From DAOTEJ01 sp035454085 (GTDB lineage: Bacteria; Pseudomonadota; Gammaproteobacteria; Burkholderiales; Burkholderiaceae_F): a stretch of DNA of 13,685 bases. The position numbers and the translations under genes are program-made. Where the stretch lies: positions 1 to 13,685 of the forward strand of contig DAOTEJ010000071.1 of assembly GCA_035454085.1 (NCBI GenBank). The letters run 5' to 3'. Positions 5,376 through 12,367 of the stretch are shown one piece after another. The notes beneath the pieces were generated by a model. That model did not search any database. It worked only from the letters and a program-made list of their open reading frames with translations, and was not told the DNA's origin. How positions within the stretch are numbered: the first letter of the stretch is position 1; each line of letters opens with the position of its first letter.

Positions 5376-7271
5376 ATGTTGCTGGCAGTGCCCCGCGCCG
5401 CCGGCGTGCCGCGCGGCCTCGCGTTGTGCCTGCTGGCGCTCGCCGCACTGCTGCTGGCACTTGCCGCGCCAGCCCGCGCGCAGATCATCCTCGACCGCGC
5501 CGCGGTCCACGAGGGCGCAAGCCCGCCCTCCTCGGCCGCCTGGACGCCCCAGACCCTGCCCTTGCGCTGGACCTCGGCCAGCGAGACCCCCCGCGAGTTG
5601 TGGATCCGCAGCCGCTTCGACCTTGCCCAGGCGCCCTCCGAGTCCTGGTCGCTGCTCGTGCCGCGCCTGCCCACCGGCGGCGACATTCGCCTCAACGGAC
5701 ACCTCCTCACCGAGCTGCCGCAGGAAAGCAGCGCCGCCCACGTGCGCTGGCGCCGCCCGCACCTCGTGCACCTGCCGCCCGAATTCCTGCGCGTCGGTGC
5801 CAACGAGATCGAGCTGCACGCGCGCTTCGGCGCCGGGCTGCATGGCGTCTCGCCCATGGTGGTGGGGCCCTCGCTGGAACTCGCGCGCACCTACGCGCGC
5901 GAATACTTCCTGAACCACACGCTGCGCTGGCTCTCGGCAATGCTGGTGGTGCTCGTCGCCCTGGGCTTTGCCGCGCTGTGGTGGCGGCGGCGCGACGACG
6001 CCATCTACGGCCTGCTGGCCCTGGTCGCCGGCTTCTGGGCGCTGCGCAACGCCGACTTCGCCTTCGAGGCGGTGCCCCAGCACATGGTGGCCTGGACGCG
6101 CAGCGCCTACTTCCTGGGGTCCGGCGCGTTCGCTGCGCTGGGCTCGATCATCGCGTTGCGCTGGTCGGGCTTCCGCCGCCCGTGGCTCGAGGCCGCGATG
6201 GTCGCGCTCGGGCTGCTCGGCGCGCTGATCTACTGGATCGGCGGCGAGGCGCTGGCCCTCACACTCGGCCTCGCCTGGCAGGCCGCCCTGCTCGCGATGG
6301 TCGCCGTGTGCGCGGCAATCGGGGTGATCGCCGCCTTTCGCCGCGGCCGCCTGCTCTTCGAGGCCATCGCGGTGGTGGTGCTGATCGCGCTGGCCGCCGC
6401 GATCCACGACTTCCTGGTGCTCGCGGGCTGGCTGCCCTACGACCAGCCGCCGCTGCTCAACCTCGCCACGCCGCTGCTGCTGGCCGCGGTGGCCGCGGCG
6501 CTGATCGACCGCTTCGTGACCTCGCTGGCCGACGTCGAGCGCATCAACCTCGAACTCGAGAGCCGCATCCAGGAGCGCGAGCGCCTGCTCAAGCGCAACT
6601 TCGAGCGGGTGCGCGACTCCGAGCGCATCAAGGCCGGCGCGCAGGAGCGCCAGCGCATCATGCAGGACATGCACGACGGCCTGGGCTCGCAGCTGCTGTC
6701 CTCGCTCATGCTGGTCGAGCGCGGCGCGATCACCAAGGACGACGTGGCACAGGTGCTGCGCGAGTCGATCGACGACATGCGGCTGGCCATCGACACCCTG
6801 GCCACCGAGGATGCCGACCTGCTCGCCGCCCTGGGCAACCTGCGCTGGCGCATGGAGCCGCGCCTCAAGGCCGCGGGCATCGAGCTGCAGTGGGATGCGC
6901 GCGACCTGCCCGCCGAACTCGAGGTGGTGTCCGACGCCGTGCTGCCCATCCTGCGCATCGTGCAGGAGGCGCTGACCAACACCATCAAGCACAGCCATGC
7001 CAGCGTGGTGCGCGTGACGCTCGCCGCGGAGCACGACGGCGCGGCGCAGTGGCTGGCGATACGCATCGCCGACAACGGCCGCGGCCTGCCGCAGGAGAGC
7101 TCGCGCGGGCGCGGTCTGGCGAACATGCGCACCCGCGCCGGGCGGATCAAGGCGAACTTCTCGGTCGAGTCGGTGGCCGGCGGCGGCACCGTGGTCGCCG
7201 TGCGCTACAAGCTCGACTCGCCCGCGCGCGGCCCGATCACGCGCACCCTGCCGCTGTCGATCGGCGAATAG
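5376..7271 (+). CDS. 7TMR-DISM-type sensor histidine kinase (HisKA_3)
   Basis: A 631-aa inner-membrane sensor kinase. It has a signal peptide (about 1-35, ending ARA before Q36). A periplasmic domain follows (about 36-180), whose segment SWSLLVPRLPTGGDIRLNG and later VGANEIELHARFG look like a jelly-roll, carbohydrate-binding-like sandwich. Seven hydrophobic helices come next (about 183-378), then a charged coiled-coil linker (about 385-425). The HisKA_3 dimerisation domain carries H433 in DMHDGLGSQL. The HATPase domain has N535 in EALTNTIKH, the D-box IADNGRGL and the G2 box GRGLANM. The periplasmic module plus seven helices is the 7TMR-DISM arrangement. It lies 11 bp after the NarL-type regulator and should phosphorylate it. 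The ligand is unknown. ATG 5376 is the start that gives an intact signal peptide. Confidence 0.92.
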   Translation: MLLAVPRAAGVPRGLALCLLALAALLLALAAPARAQIILDRAAVHEGASPPSSAAWTPQTLPLRWTSASETPRELWIRSRFDLAQAPSESWSLLVPRLPTGGDIRLNGHLLTELPQESSAAHVRWRRPHLVHLPPEFLRVGANEIELHARFGAGLHGVSPMVVGPSLELARTYAREYFLNHTLRWLSAMLVVLVALGFAALWWRRRDDAIYGLLALVAGFWALRNADFAFEAVPQHMVAWTRSAYFLGSGAFAALGSIIALRWSGFRRPWLEAAMVALGLLGALIYWIGGEALALTLGLAWQAALLAMVAVCAAIGVIAAFRRGRLLFEAIAVVVLIALAAAIHDFLVLAGWLPYDQPPLLNLATPLLLAAVAAALIDRFVTSLADVERINLELESRIQERERLLKRNFERVRDSERIKAGAQERQRIMQDMHDGLGSQLLSSLMLVERGAITKDDVAQVLRESIDDMRLAIDTLATEDADLLAALGNLRWRMEPRLKAAGIELQWDARDLPAELEVVSDAVLPILRIVQEALTNTIKHSHASVVRVTLAAEHDGAAQWLAIRIADNGRGLPQESSRGRGLANMRTRAGRIKANFSVESVAGGGTVVAVRYKLDSPARGPITRTLPLSIGE

Positions 7272-7287
7272 CCGCCTCGGACTCGGT

Positions 7288-8056
7288 TCAGTCGAGCCGC
7301 GCGAGCAGCAGTTCGGCCGCGGCCAGATCCTCGAGCGCCGTGCCCACCGACTTGAAGAGCGTGATCTCGCCGGCCGTCGCGCGCCCCGCGCAGGTGCCGC
7401 GCACCAGATCCGCCAATTCCCCCACCACCGCCTCGGGGCTGAAGACGCCGGCGGCGATCGCCGCGAGCAGGTCACCGGCCTCGGCGAGCGCGCCCACCCG
7501 CGTGTCCACGTAGACGCGGGCGCGGGCCACCGCCGCTTCATCGACCTCGCGCATCGCCGGCCGGAAGGCGCCGACCAGATCCAGGTGAGTGCCCGGCGCG
7601 AGCCACGCGCCGNNNNNNNNNNNNNNNNNNNNNNNNNNNNNNNNNNNNNNNNNNNNNNNNNNNNNNNNNNNNNNNNNNNNNNNNNNNNNNNNNNNNNNNN
7701 NNNNNNNNNNNNGCGGCCAGCAGCGAGGCCGCCGCGGTGCGCGCGGTGGTGAGCGCCTCGCCGTCGATCAGGGCACGCGGTGCGCCCGTGCTGCGGTCGA
7801 AGGCGATGTAGAGCGCCTGAACGCTGCGCGCGCCGCGCGAGCGGTTGTCGGGCGTGACCGTGACGAGCTTCACACCCAGCGCCAGGTCGGTCCACGCCGG
7901 CATCACCAGCAGGCTTTGCTCGGCTCCCAGCATGTGGCGCGCGCGCAGGGGCACCTCGGCGCCGTCGCGGAAAGCCACTGCCAGCGCGTCGGCGAGCGCG
8001 CCGGGGGCGAGATGTGCCTCGACCTCGCGCGCAGTGACGAAGCGCGGCGCACTCAA
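7288..8056 (-). CDS. Ornithine cyclodeaminase/mu-crystallin family protein, interrupted by assembly gap
   Basis: Members are NAD(P)-dependent enzymes acting on amino or imino acids (ornithine cyclodeaminase, alanine dehydrogenase, ketimine reductase). The N-terminal half (8056-7713, about 114 codons) has ARHMLGAEQSLLVMPAW, then LGVKLVTVTPDN with the family's active-site lysine (K63), and ALIDGEALTTARTAAAS. The C-terminal part (7612-7288) has GAWLAPGTHLDLVGAF and ARVYVDTR, then runs to LLLARLD and the stop. Both halves clearly belong to one family in the right order. The missing middle is the Rossmann GxGxxxx nucleotide-binding region. The likely start is TTG 8056-8054, overlapping the moaC stop in a TTGA junction. 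The exact reaction cannot be told. The gap prevents a true coordinate for the protein. Confidence 0.85.
7613..7712. other. 100-N assembly gap inside the cyclodeaminase-family gene
   Basis: Exactly 100 unknown bases, the conventional placeholder for a gap of unspecified size. The reading frames on both sides require a true gap length divisible by three, which 100 is not. From the family's usual 310-325 residues, roughly 90-100 codons (about 270-300 bp) are missing. Confidence 0.95.
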
Positions 8057-8535
8057 GTCGCGGCCGCGCGCCACTCGCCGCTCTTGCCGCCGCGCTTCTC
8101 GAGCAGGCGCACGCCCTCGATCACCATGCCGCGGTCCACGGCCTTGCACATGTCGTAGATGGTGAGCAGGCCCACCTGCACGGCGGTGAGCGCCTCCATC
8201 TCGACGCCCGTGACTCCCACCGTCTCGCAGGTGGCGCGGCACAGCACCGTGCTGGCAGCGGCGTCCGGCGTGAACTCCACCGCCACCCGGGTGAGCGGGA
8301 TCGGGTGACACAGGGGCACGAGATCGGCGGTGCGCTTGGCGCCCATGATGGCCGCGATCCGCGCCACGCCGAGGACGTCGCCCTTGGCGGCCTTGCCTTC
8401 CAGCACGCGCGCGAGGGTGGCGGGCAGCATGCGGATGCGGCCCTCGGCCACCGCCATGCGATGGGTCGCCGACTTGGCGCCCACGTCCACCATGTGCGCC
8501 TGGCCGGCGGCGTCGAAGTGCGTCAGTGAGTTCAT
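8053..8535 (-). CDS. moaC: Cyclic pyranopterin monophosphate synthase MoaC
   Basis: MoaC converts 3',8-cyclo-GTP to cyclic pyranopterin monophosphate in molybdenum-cofactor synthesis, in the cytoplasm. The 160-aa protein matches the family length. Its active-site residues fall at the same numbers as in E. coli MoaC: K51 in AAKGDVLG, H77 in VPLCHPIPL, E112 and E114 in VEMEALTAV, D128 and K131 in DMCKAVDRG. I chose ATG 8535-8533 (MNSLTHFD...) over the longer open frame to 8586 because it gives the normal family N-terminus. The Shine-Dalgarno is weak. The stop overlaps the likely TTG start of the cyclodeaminase-family gene, so these two are probably co-translated although no functional link is known. 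No other moa gene is in the window. Confidence 0.97.
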   Translation of the reverse strand: MNSLTHFDAAGQAHMVDVGAKSATHRMAVAEGRIRMLPATLARVLEGKAAKGDVLGVARIAAIMGAKRTADLVPLCHPIPLTRVAVEFTPDAAASTVLCRATCETVGVTGVEMEALTAVQVGLLTIYDMCKAVDRGMVIEGVRLLEKRGGKSGEWRAAAT

Positions 8536-8669
8536 CGGGAGTGCAAGGGTTTGTAAGCGCAGGACTCCCCCGAGAGGAAGCGCCAAGGTGCACAGCTATC
8601 ATACAAACGACCTTGCATCGCCCCGGTGCCAACGCGCCGGAGCCGCCTCAGACGCCCGTGCCCGTCCTC
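8536..8669. promoter_or_regulatory. Divergent spacer between moaC and the M48 protease gene
   Basis: A 134-bp spacer. The string at 8597-8604 reads TATCAT on the plus strand and TATGAT on the minus strand, a -10-like match in both directions, but neither has a convincing -35 box. It probably holds the rightward promoter for the protease gene. No operator is recognised. Confidence 0.3.
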
Positions 8670-10244
8670 ATGCGCTCGACCCCGCGCCCGACCCTGCGCC
8701 CCAGCCTGAGCCGCCTCGTCCGCGCCCTGCCCGGACTGCTGGCCGCCTGGGCGCTGAGCCTGCCGCTCGCGCCCCCGGTGCAGGCCCAGGGCAACATCCA
8801 GCTGCCCTCGCTCGGCGAGGTGGCGGGTGACCAGCTCAGCCCGGCAGCCGAGCGCAGGCTGGGCGAGCAGATCATGCTTGAGGTGCGCCGCGACTCGAGC
8901 TATCTGCCCGATCCCGAGTCCGCCGAATACCTCAACTCCCTCGGCTACCGCCTGGTGGCCGCGAGCCCCTCGCGATCGACGGACTTTCAGTTCTTCGTGA
9001 TCCGCGACTCGATGCTCAACGCCTTCGCCCTGCCGGGCGGATTCATCGGCGTGCACTCGGGCCTGATCATCTCGGCGCAGAACGAATCGGAACTGGCCAG
9101 CGTGGTGGGCCACGAGATCGGCCACGTCTCGCAGCGGCACATCGCGCGCATGATCGAGCGCCAGAAGGACAGCGCCCTGATCACCATCGGCGCGCTGCTG
9201 CTGGCGATCCTCGCCGCGCGCGCGGGCGGCAACTCTTCGGGCGACCTCTCGCAGGCCGCCATCCTCGGCGGGCAGGCGGCCGCGGTGCAGAACCAGCTCA
9301 ACTTCTCGCGCGACGCGGAACGCGAGGCCGACCGCGTGGGCTTCCAGACCCTGGTCGACGCGGGCTTCGACCCGCAGGGCATGCAGACCTTCTTCGGCCG
9401 CATGCAGCAGGGCACGCGCATCTACGAGAGCGCCGCCCCGGCCTACCTGCGCAGCCACCCGATGACGGTGGAGCGCATGTCCGACATCCAGAACCGCACG
9501 CGCAATCTGCGCACCCGCCAGCACGCCGACAGCCTCGACTTCCGCCTCGTTCAGGCGCGCCTGCGCGTGCTGCAGGAGACCTCGGTGCAGGGCTGGCGCG
9601 AGCAGCTCGAATATTTCCAGCGCCAGCTGGCCGAACGCAGCGCACCTTCGGTGATCGCCGCGCACTACGGGGCCGCGGTGGCGGCCCTCAAGCTCGGCCA
9701 GAACACGCTGGCGGCCGAGCAGGCCGAGTCGGCCCGCAAGCTTGCCGCGCAGCCCAGCGCCATGCTCGACAAGGCCGCGGCCGAGACCCGCTACGCCGCG
9801 GCCACCACGCCCGCCGCGCGCGAGGCCGCACTGGCCCAGATGCGCGAGGCCGCCGCACGCTACCCGCTCTCGCCCATGGTGGCGCGCGCCTACGTGGACA
9901 TGCTCCACCAGGACCAGCAGCACCAGGCGGTGGTGGACTTCCTGCGCAGCCAGCACGCGATCTCGCGCGCCGACCCCAACTACCACGGCCTGTTGGGCCG
10001 GGCCTACGCGGGCCTGGGCAAGCAGACCCTGCACCACCAGTCGCTGGGCGAGATGTACGCCTCGGTGGGCGCCAAGCTGCCGGCCGCGCAGCAGTTCGAG
10101 CTCGCGCGCCGCGCCAACGACGGCGACTTCTACACGATGAGCGAGGTCGACGCGCGCCTGCGCCAGCTGCGCGACGAGGTGCGCCGCGAGCAGGAAGAGA
10201 TGCTCGCCTCGGGGCGCCAGCAGCCCAAGGGCGGCGGCCGCTGA
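8670..10244 (+). CDS. bepA: Periplasmic BepA/YfgC-like M48 metalloprotease with TPR-like C-terminus
   Basis: BepA is a periplasmic zinc metalloprotease and chaperone that promotes assembly, or degradation, of outer-membrane proteins such as LptD. This 524-aa protein starts with a signal peptide (about 1-39, basic N-region, hydrophobic core, VQA before Q40). The M48 domain has the zinc motif HEIGH (H148, E149, H152) in VVGHEIGHVSQRHIARM, with the third ligand E219 in DAEREADRVG. The segment NAFALPGGFIGVHSGLI (about 116-132) is typical of the family. Residues about 285-500 are helical, alanine-rich and TPR-like, as in BepA. I chose ATG 8670 because the signal peptide begins there; GTG 8658 is possible and neither has a good Shine-Dalgarno. 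The subfamily name is by architecture; other M48 TPR proteases are conceivable. Confidence 0.85.
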   Translation: MRSTPRPTLRPSLSRLVRALPGLLAAWALSLPLAPPVQAQGNIQLPSLGEVAGDQLSPAAERRLGEQIMLEVRRDSSYLPDPESAEYLNSLGYRLVAASPSRSTDFQFFVIRDSMLNAFALPGGFIGVHSGLIISAQNESELASVVGHEIGHVSQRHIARMIERQKDSALITIGALLLAILAARAGGNSSGDLSQAAILGGQAAAVQNQLNFSRDAEREADRVGFQTLVDAGFDPQGMQTFFGRMQQGTRIYESAAPAYLRSHPMTVERMSDIQNRTRNLRTRQHADSLDFRLVQARLRVLQETSVQGWREQLEYFQRQLAERSAPSVIAAHYGAAVAALKLGQNTLAAEQAESARKLAAQPSAMLDKAAAETRYAAATTPAAREAALAQMREAAARYPLSPMVARAYVDMLHQDQQHQAVVDFLRSQHAISRADPNYHGLLGRAYAGLGKQTLHHQSLGEMYASVGAKLPAAQQFELARRANDGDFYTMSEVDARLRQLRDEVRREQEEMLASGRQQPKGGGR

Positions 10245-10263
10245 GGCGCGCCGCGGCGCGCCT
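10244..10263 (+). terminator. Perfect 20-bp palindrome at the protease stop codon
   Basis: The 20 bases from the A of the TGA stop (10244) to 10263 are self-complementary throughout and include two GGCGCGCC octamers. As RNA this gives at most an eight-pair GC stem with a tight loop. No T-run follows, so it is only a candidate 3'-end element. Confidence 0.3.
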
Positions 10264-10404
10264 GTGTGACCTGTGTCAGCCCGGCACGGGTGGAAGCCCG
10301 GCCGCCGCGATGCAACAATACGCACCCTGCCGGCCGGGACGGGTTGCAGACCCCGCCCCGGCCGATCGTTTGCACGACCACGGCCCCCGCCCTCCGGACC
10401 GCGC

Positions 10405-11490
10405 ATGAACGCCATCGAACCCAGCAGCACGACCCCCGCCGCGCCCGCCGCCGGCCCCATCGAGACCGACGCGGTGATCGTCGGCGCCGGACCCGTCGGC
10501 CTGTTCCAGGTCTTCGAGCTCGGCCTGCTCGAGATCAAGGCCCACGTGATCGACTCGCTCAAGGACGTGGGCGGGCAGTGCATCGAGCTCTATCCCGACA
10601 AGCCGATCTACGACATTCCGGCGGTGCCGGTATGCACCGGCAAGGAGCTCACCGACGCGCTGCTCAAGCAGATCGCTCCCTTCGGCGCCACCTTCCACCT
10701 CGGTCAGGAAGTCACCCAGGTGGCGCGCCAGCCCGACGGCCGCTTCTTCGTGGCCACCACCGCCGGCACGCAGTTCCTGACCAAGACCGTGTTCATCGCC
10801 GCGGGCGTGGGCAGCTTCCAGGCACGCACGCTCAAGGTGCCCGAGATCGAGAAGTTCGACGGCACCCAGCTGCACTACCGCGTGAAGCATCCCGAGCAGT
10901 TCGCCGGCAAGAACCTGGTGATCTGCGGCGGCGGCGACAGCGCGCTGGACTGGGCGCTGAACTTCGTGGGCAAGGCCGAGAGCGTGGTGCTGCTGCACCG
11001 GCGCGACGGCTTCCGGGCGGCGCCCGCCTCCGTGGCCCGGATGCGCGAGCTGTGCGAGGCCTACGAGATGCAGTTCCTGGTCGGCCAGATCTCGGGCTTC
11101 GAGGAACGCGACGGCCGTCTTACCGAGGTGCGCGTCACCGGCGGCGACGGCGTCACGCGGCGCATGCCGCTCGATCACCTGCTGGTGTTCTTCGGCCTGA
11201 GCCCCAAGCTCGGGCCGATCGCCGAGTGGGGACTGCAGATCGAGCGCAAGCAGCTCGTGGTCGACACCGAGCGCTTCGAGACCAGCGAGCGCGGCATCTT
11301 TGCGGTGGGCGACATCAACACCTACCCCGGCAAGAAGAAGCTGATCCTCTCGGGCTTCCACGAGGCGGCGCTGGCCGCCTTCGCGGCGGGCGAGATCGTC
11401 TTCCCGCAGAAGAAGATCCACCTGCAGTACACGACCACCAGCCCCAAGCTGCACAAGGTGCTGGGCGTCGAGACCCCGGTCTTCGACTAG
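10405..11490 (+). CDS. Ferredoxin/flavodoxin-NADP reductase, thioredoxin-reductase-like type
   Basis: This FAD enzyme moves electrons between NADPH and ferredoxin or flavodoxin in the cytoplasm (EC 1.18.1.2 family, type resembling Bacillus YumC). The 361-aa protein has the FAD dinucleotide motif VIVGAGPVGLF (25-34), FAD-contacting GGQCIELYPDKPIYDIP, and the NADPH motif VICGGGDSALDWAL (C174 to A180 core). The C-terminal FAD region is GIFAVGDINTYPGKKKLILSGFHEAALAA. A thioredoxin-reductase CxxC redox pair is absent from the NADPH domain, which separates it from TrxB. I chose ATG 10405 because it starts the natural N-terminus; the frame is open farther upstream without family similarity. The 160-bp upstream spacer holds only a weak -10-like string near 10314. 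The next gene is convergent, 6 bp away. Confidence 0.92.
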   Translation: MNAIEPSSTTPAAPAAGPIETDAVIVGAGPVGLFQVFELGLLEIKAHVIDSLKDVGGQCIELYPDKPIYDIPAVPVCTGKELTDALLKQIAPFGATFHLGQEVTQVARQPDGRFFVATTAGTQFLTKTVFIAAGVGSFQARTLKVPEIEKFDGTQLHYRVKHPEQFAGKNLVICGGGDSALDWALNFVGKAESVVLLHRRDGFRAAPASVARMRELCEAYEMQFLVGQISGFEERDGRLTEVRVTGGDGVTRRMPLDHLLVFFGLSPKLGPIAEWGLQIERKQLVVDTERFETSERGIFAVGDINTYPGKKKLILSGFHEAALAAFAAGEIVFPQKKIHLQYTTTSPKLHKVLGVETPVFD

Positions 11491-11507
11491 CCGCGCCTAG
11501 GGCGCGG
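11491..11507. terminator. Short hairpin between convergent stops
   Basis: Arms CCGCGCC (11491-11497) and GGCGCGG (11501-11507) flank a 3-base loop, spanning the 6-bp gap between the convergent genes and the minus-strand stop codon. Being symmetric it could act on both transcripts, but it lacks U-tracts. Confidence 0.3.
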
Positions 11508-12069
11508 GCGCGCGCACGAAGCCGTACCGCGCGGGCAGGTCCGCGGCGCGCAGCCGCGCCACGCGCAGGGGCGTACCGCCGGTGCCGAGCCGGCCCGGGT
11601 CGAGAAAGACCTCGTCGCGGCCATCGAGCCAGCGCTCCAGCCCGGGTTCGGACAGCGGCAGGCCCTCGGGGTCGGTGAGCAGGTGCACGAAGTCGGCCGC
11701 GTCGCGGTCGTCGACCAGGCCGCAGCCCAGGTCGGTGGCCAGCGCGAACCTGCCGTCGTCCAGGATCGCGGCCTCGCGCACTTCGCCCGGCAAGGCGCCC
11801 GTGTGGGTGGCGAGCGTCGCGGCCAGGCCCAGGCGGTAGATCCAGGGCGTGGCCTCGAGCCGCACGAACACGCGCTGCGGGCCGTTCTGGAAGAACCAGG
11901 CGCCGCGCTCGTCGCACGCGTAGTTGCGGCCGATGAACTCGCGCAGCGCCGCGTTGCCGATGCGCTCGTCGCGCAACAGCCACGCGCCGCGCGCGGTGAG
12001 GCCCAGCCAGCCGTAGACCGCCGGGACGTCGGGCCAGCGCGCCAGCGCGGCAAGGACTGCGGCGTCCAC
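11497..12069 (-). CDS. Conserved hypothetical protein, 190 aa
   Basis: I do not recognise a characterised function and do not assign a domain name. The protein has no signal peptide or membrane helix. It is rich in W, F, R and D: WLGLTARGAWLLRDERIG, then FIGRNYACDERGAWFFQNG, then a segment with VFVRLEATPWIYRL. The repeated pattern 'RGAW-LL/FF' at about residues 26-32 and 55-60 suggests two related beta-hairpin modules. The look is that of a DUF-type protein seen in betaproteobacteria. The start is GTG 12069, one base after the stop of the DUF1330 gene, so translation is probably coupled. The order apbC-DUF1330-this gene suggests one transcript. The 3' end is 6 bp from the convergent reductase gene. 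Coding is likely from the tight packing and good codon use. Confidence 0.75.
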   Translation of the reverse strand: MDAAVLAALARWPDVPAVYGWLGLTARGAWLLRDERIGNAALREFIGRNYACDERGAWFFQNGPQRVFVRLEATPWIYRLGLAATLATHTGALPGEVREAAILDDGRFALATDLGCGLVDDRDAADFVHLLTDPEGLPLSEPGLERWLDGRDEVFLDPGRLGTGGTPLRVARLRAADLPARYGFVRAPAP

Positions 12070-12070
12070 C

Positions 12071-12355
12071 TCAGGCCTCGTAGGCCGTCAGGCTCACGCG
12101 CGCGCCGGCCTCGCGCAGCGGCACCAGCGCCTGGTACTCGGGCGAGTCGTGCCAGCGCGTCAACGCCGCCAGGTCGGGGAACTCGACCACCACCACGCGC
12201 TCGCCCTCGGAGTCGCCCGCCAGGCGGCGGGCCAGCACGCCGCGGCCCAGCACCCGGCCGCCGTGCGGCGCGAACGTCGCCCCCACCGCCTGCACGTAGC
12301 GCGCCCAGGACTCGGGGTCGGTGACGCTGATGGTGCCGACGAGCAGGGCGGGCAT
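12071..12355 (-). CDS. DUF1330 family protein
   Basis: A small 94-aa protein of the DUF1330 family, which has a ferredoxin-like (dimeric alpha-beta barrel) fold and no settled biochemical role. The family pattern is clear: DPESWARYVQAVGATFAPHGG (about 13-33) and the typical VVVVEFPDLAALTRWHDSPEYQAL (about 54-77). There is no signal peptide, so a cytoplasmic location is expected. The ATG at 12355 lies 12 bp after the apbC stop, and no clear Shine-Dalgarno is visible; its start region shares a 15-base string with the apbC start. It is followed after one base by the 190-aa gene. Confidence 0.9.
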   Translation of the reverse strand: MPALLVGTISVTDPESWARYVQAVGATFAPHGGRVLGRGVLARRLAGDSEGERVVVVEFPDLAALTRWHDSPEYQALVPLREAGARVSLTAYEA

Positions 12356-12367
12356 GGTGCGGCTGCC

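Noticed and set aside
7272..7312. Possible bidirectional terminator between the kinase and the cyclodeaminase-family gene
   Set aside because: Only a 4-bp GACT/AGTC stem can be formed cleanly and no T-run follows in either direction.
5328..7895. 855-codon minus-strand open frame that runs through the N gap
   Set aside because: It is open only because of GC bias and the unknown bases; it lies antisense to the kinase and off-frame in the cyclodeaminase-family gene.
8526..8669. Longer N-terminus for the M48 protease
   Set aside because: The extra residues are not family-like and would bury the signal peptide; they overlap the moaC start region.
8532..10583. 683-codon minus-strand open frame opposite the M48 protease
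   Set aside because: Antisense shadow of a gene with clear signal peptide, HEIGH motif and TPR-like tail; composition is H, R, A, G-rich with no recognisable motif.
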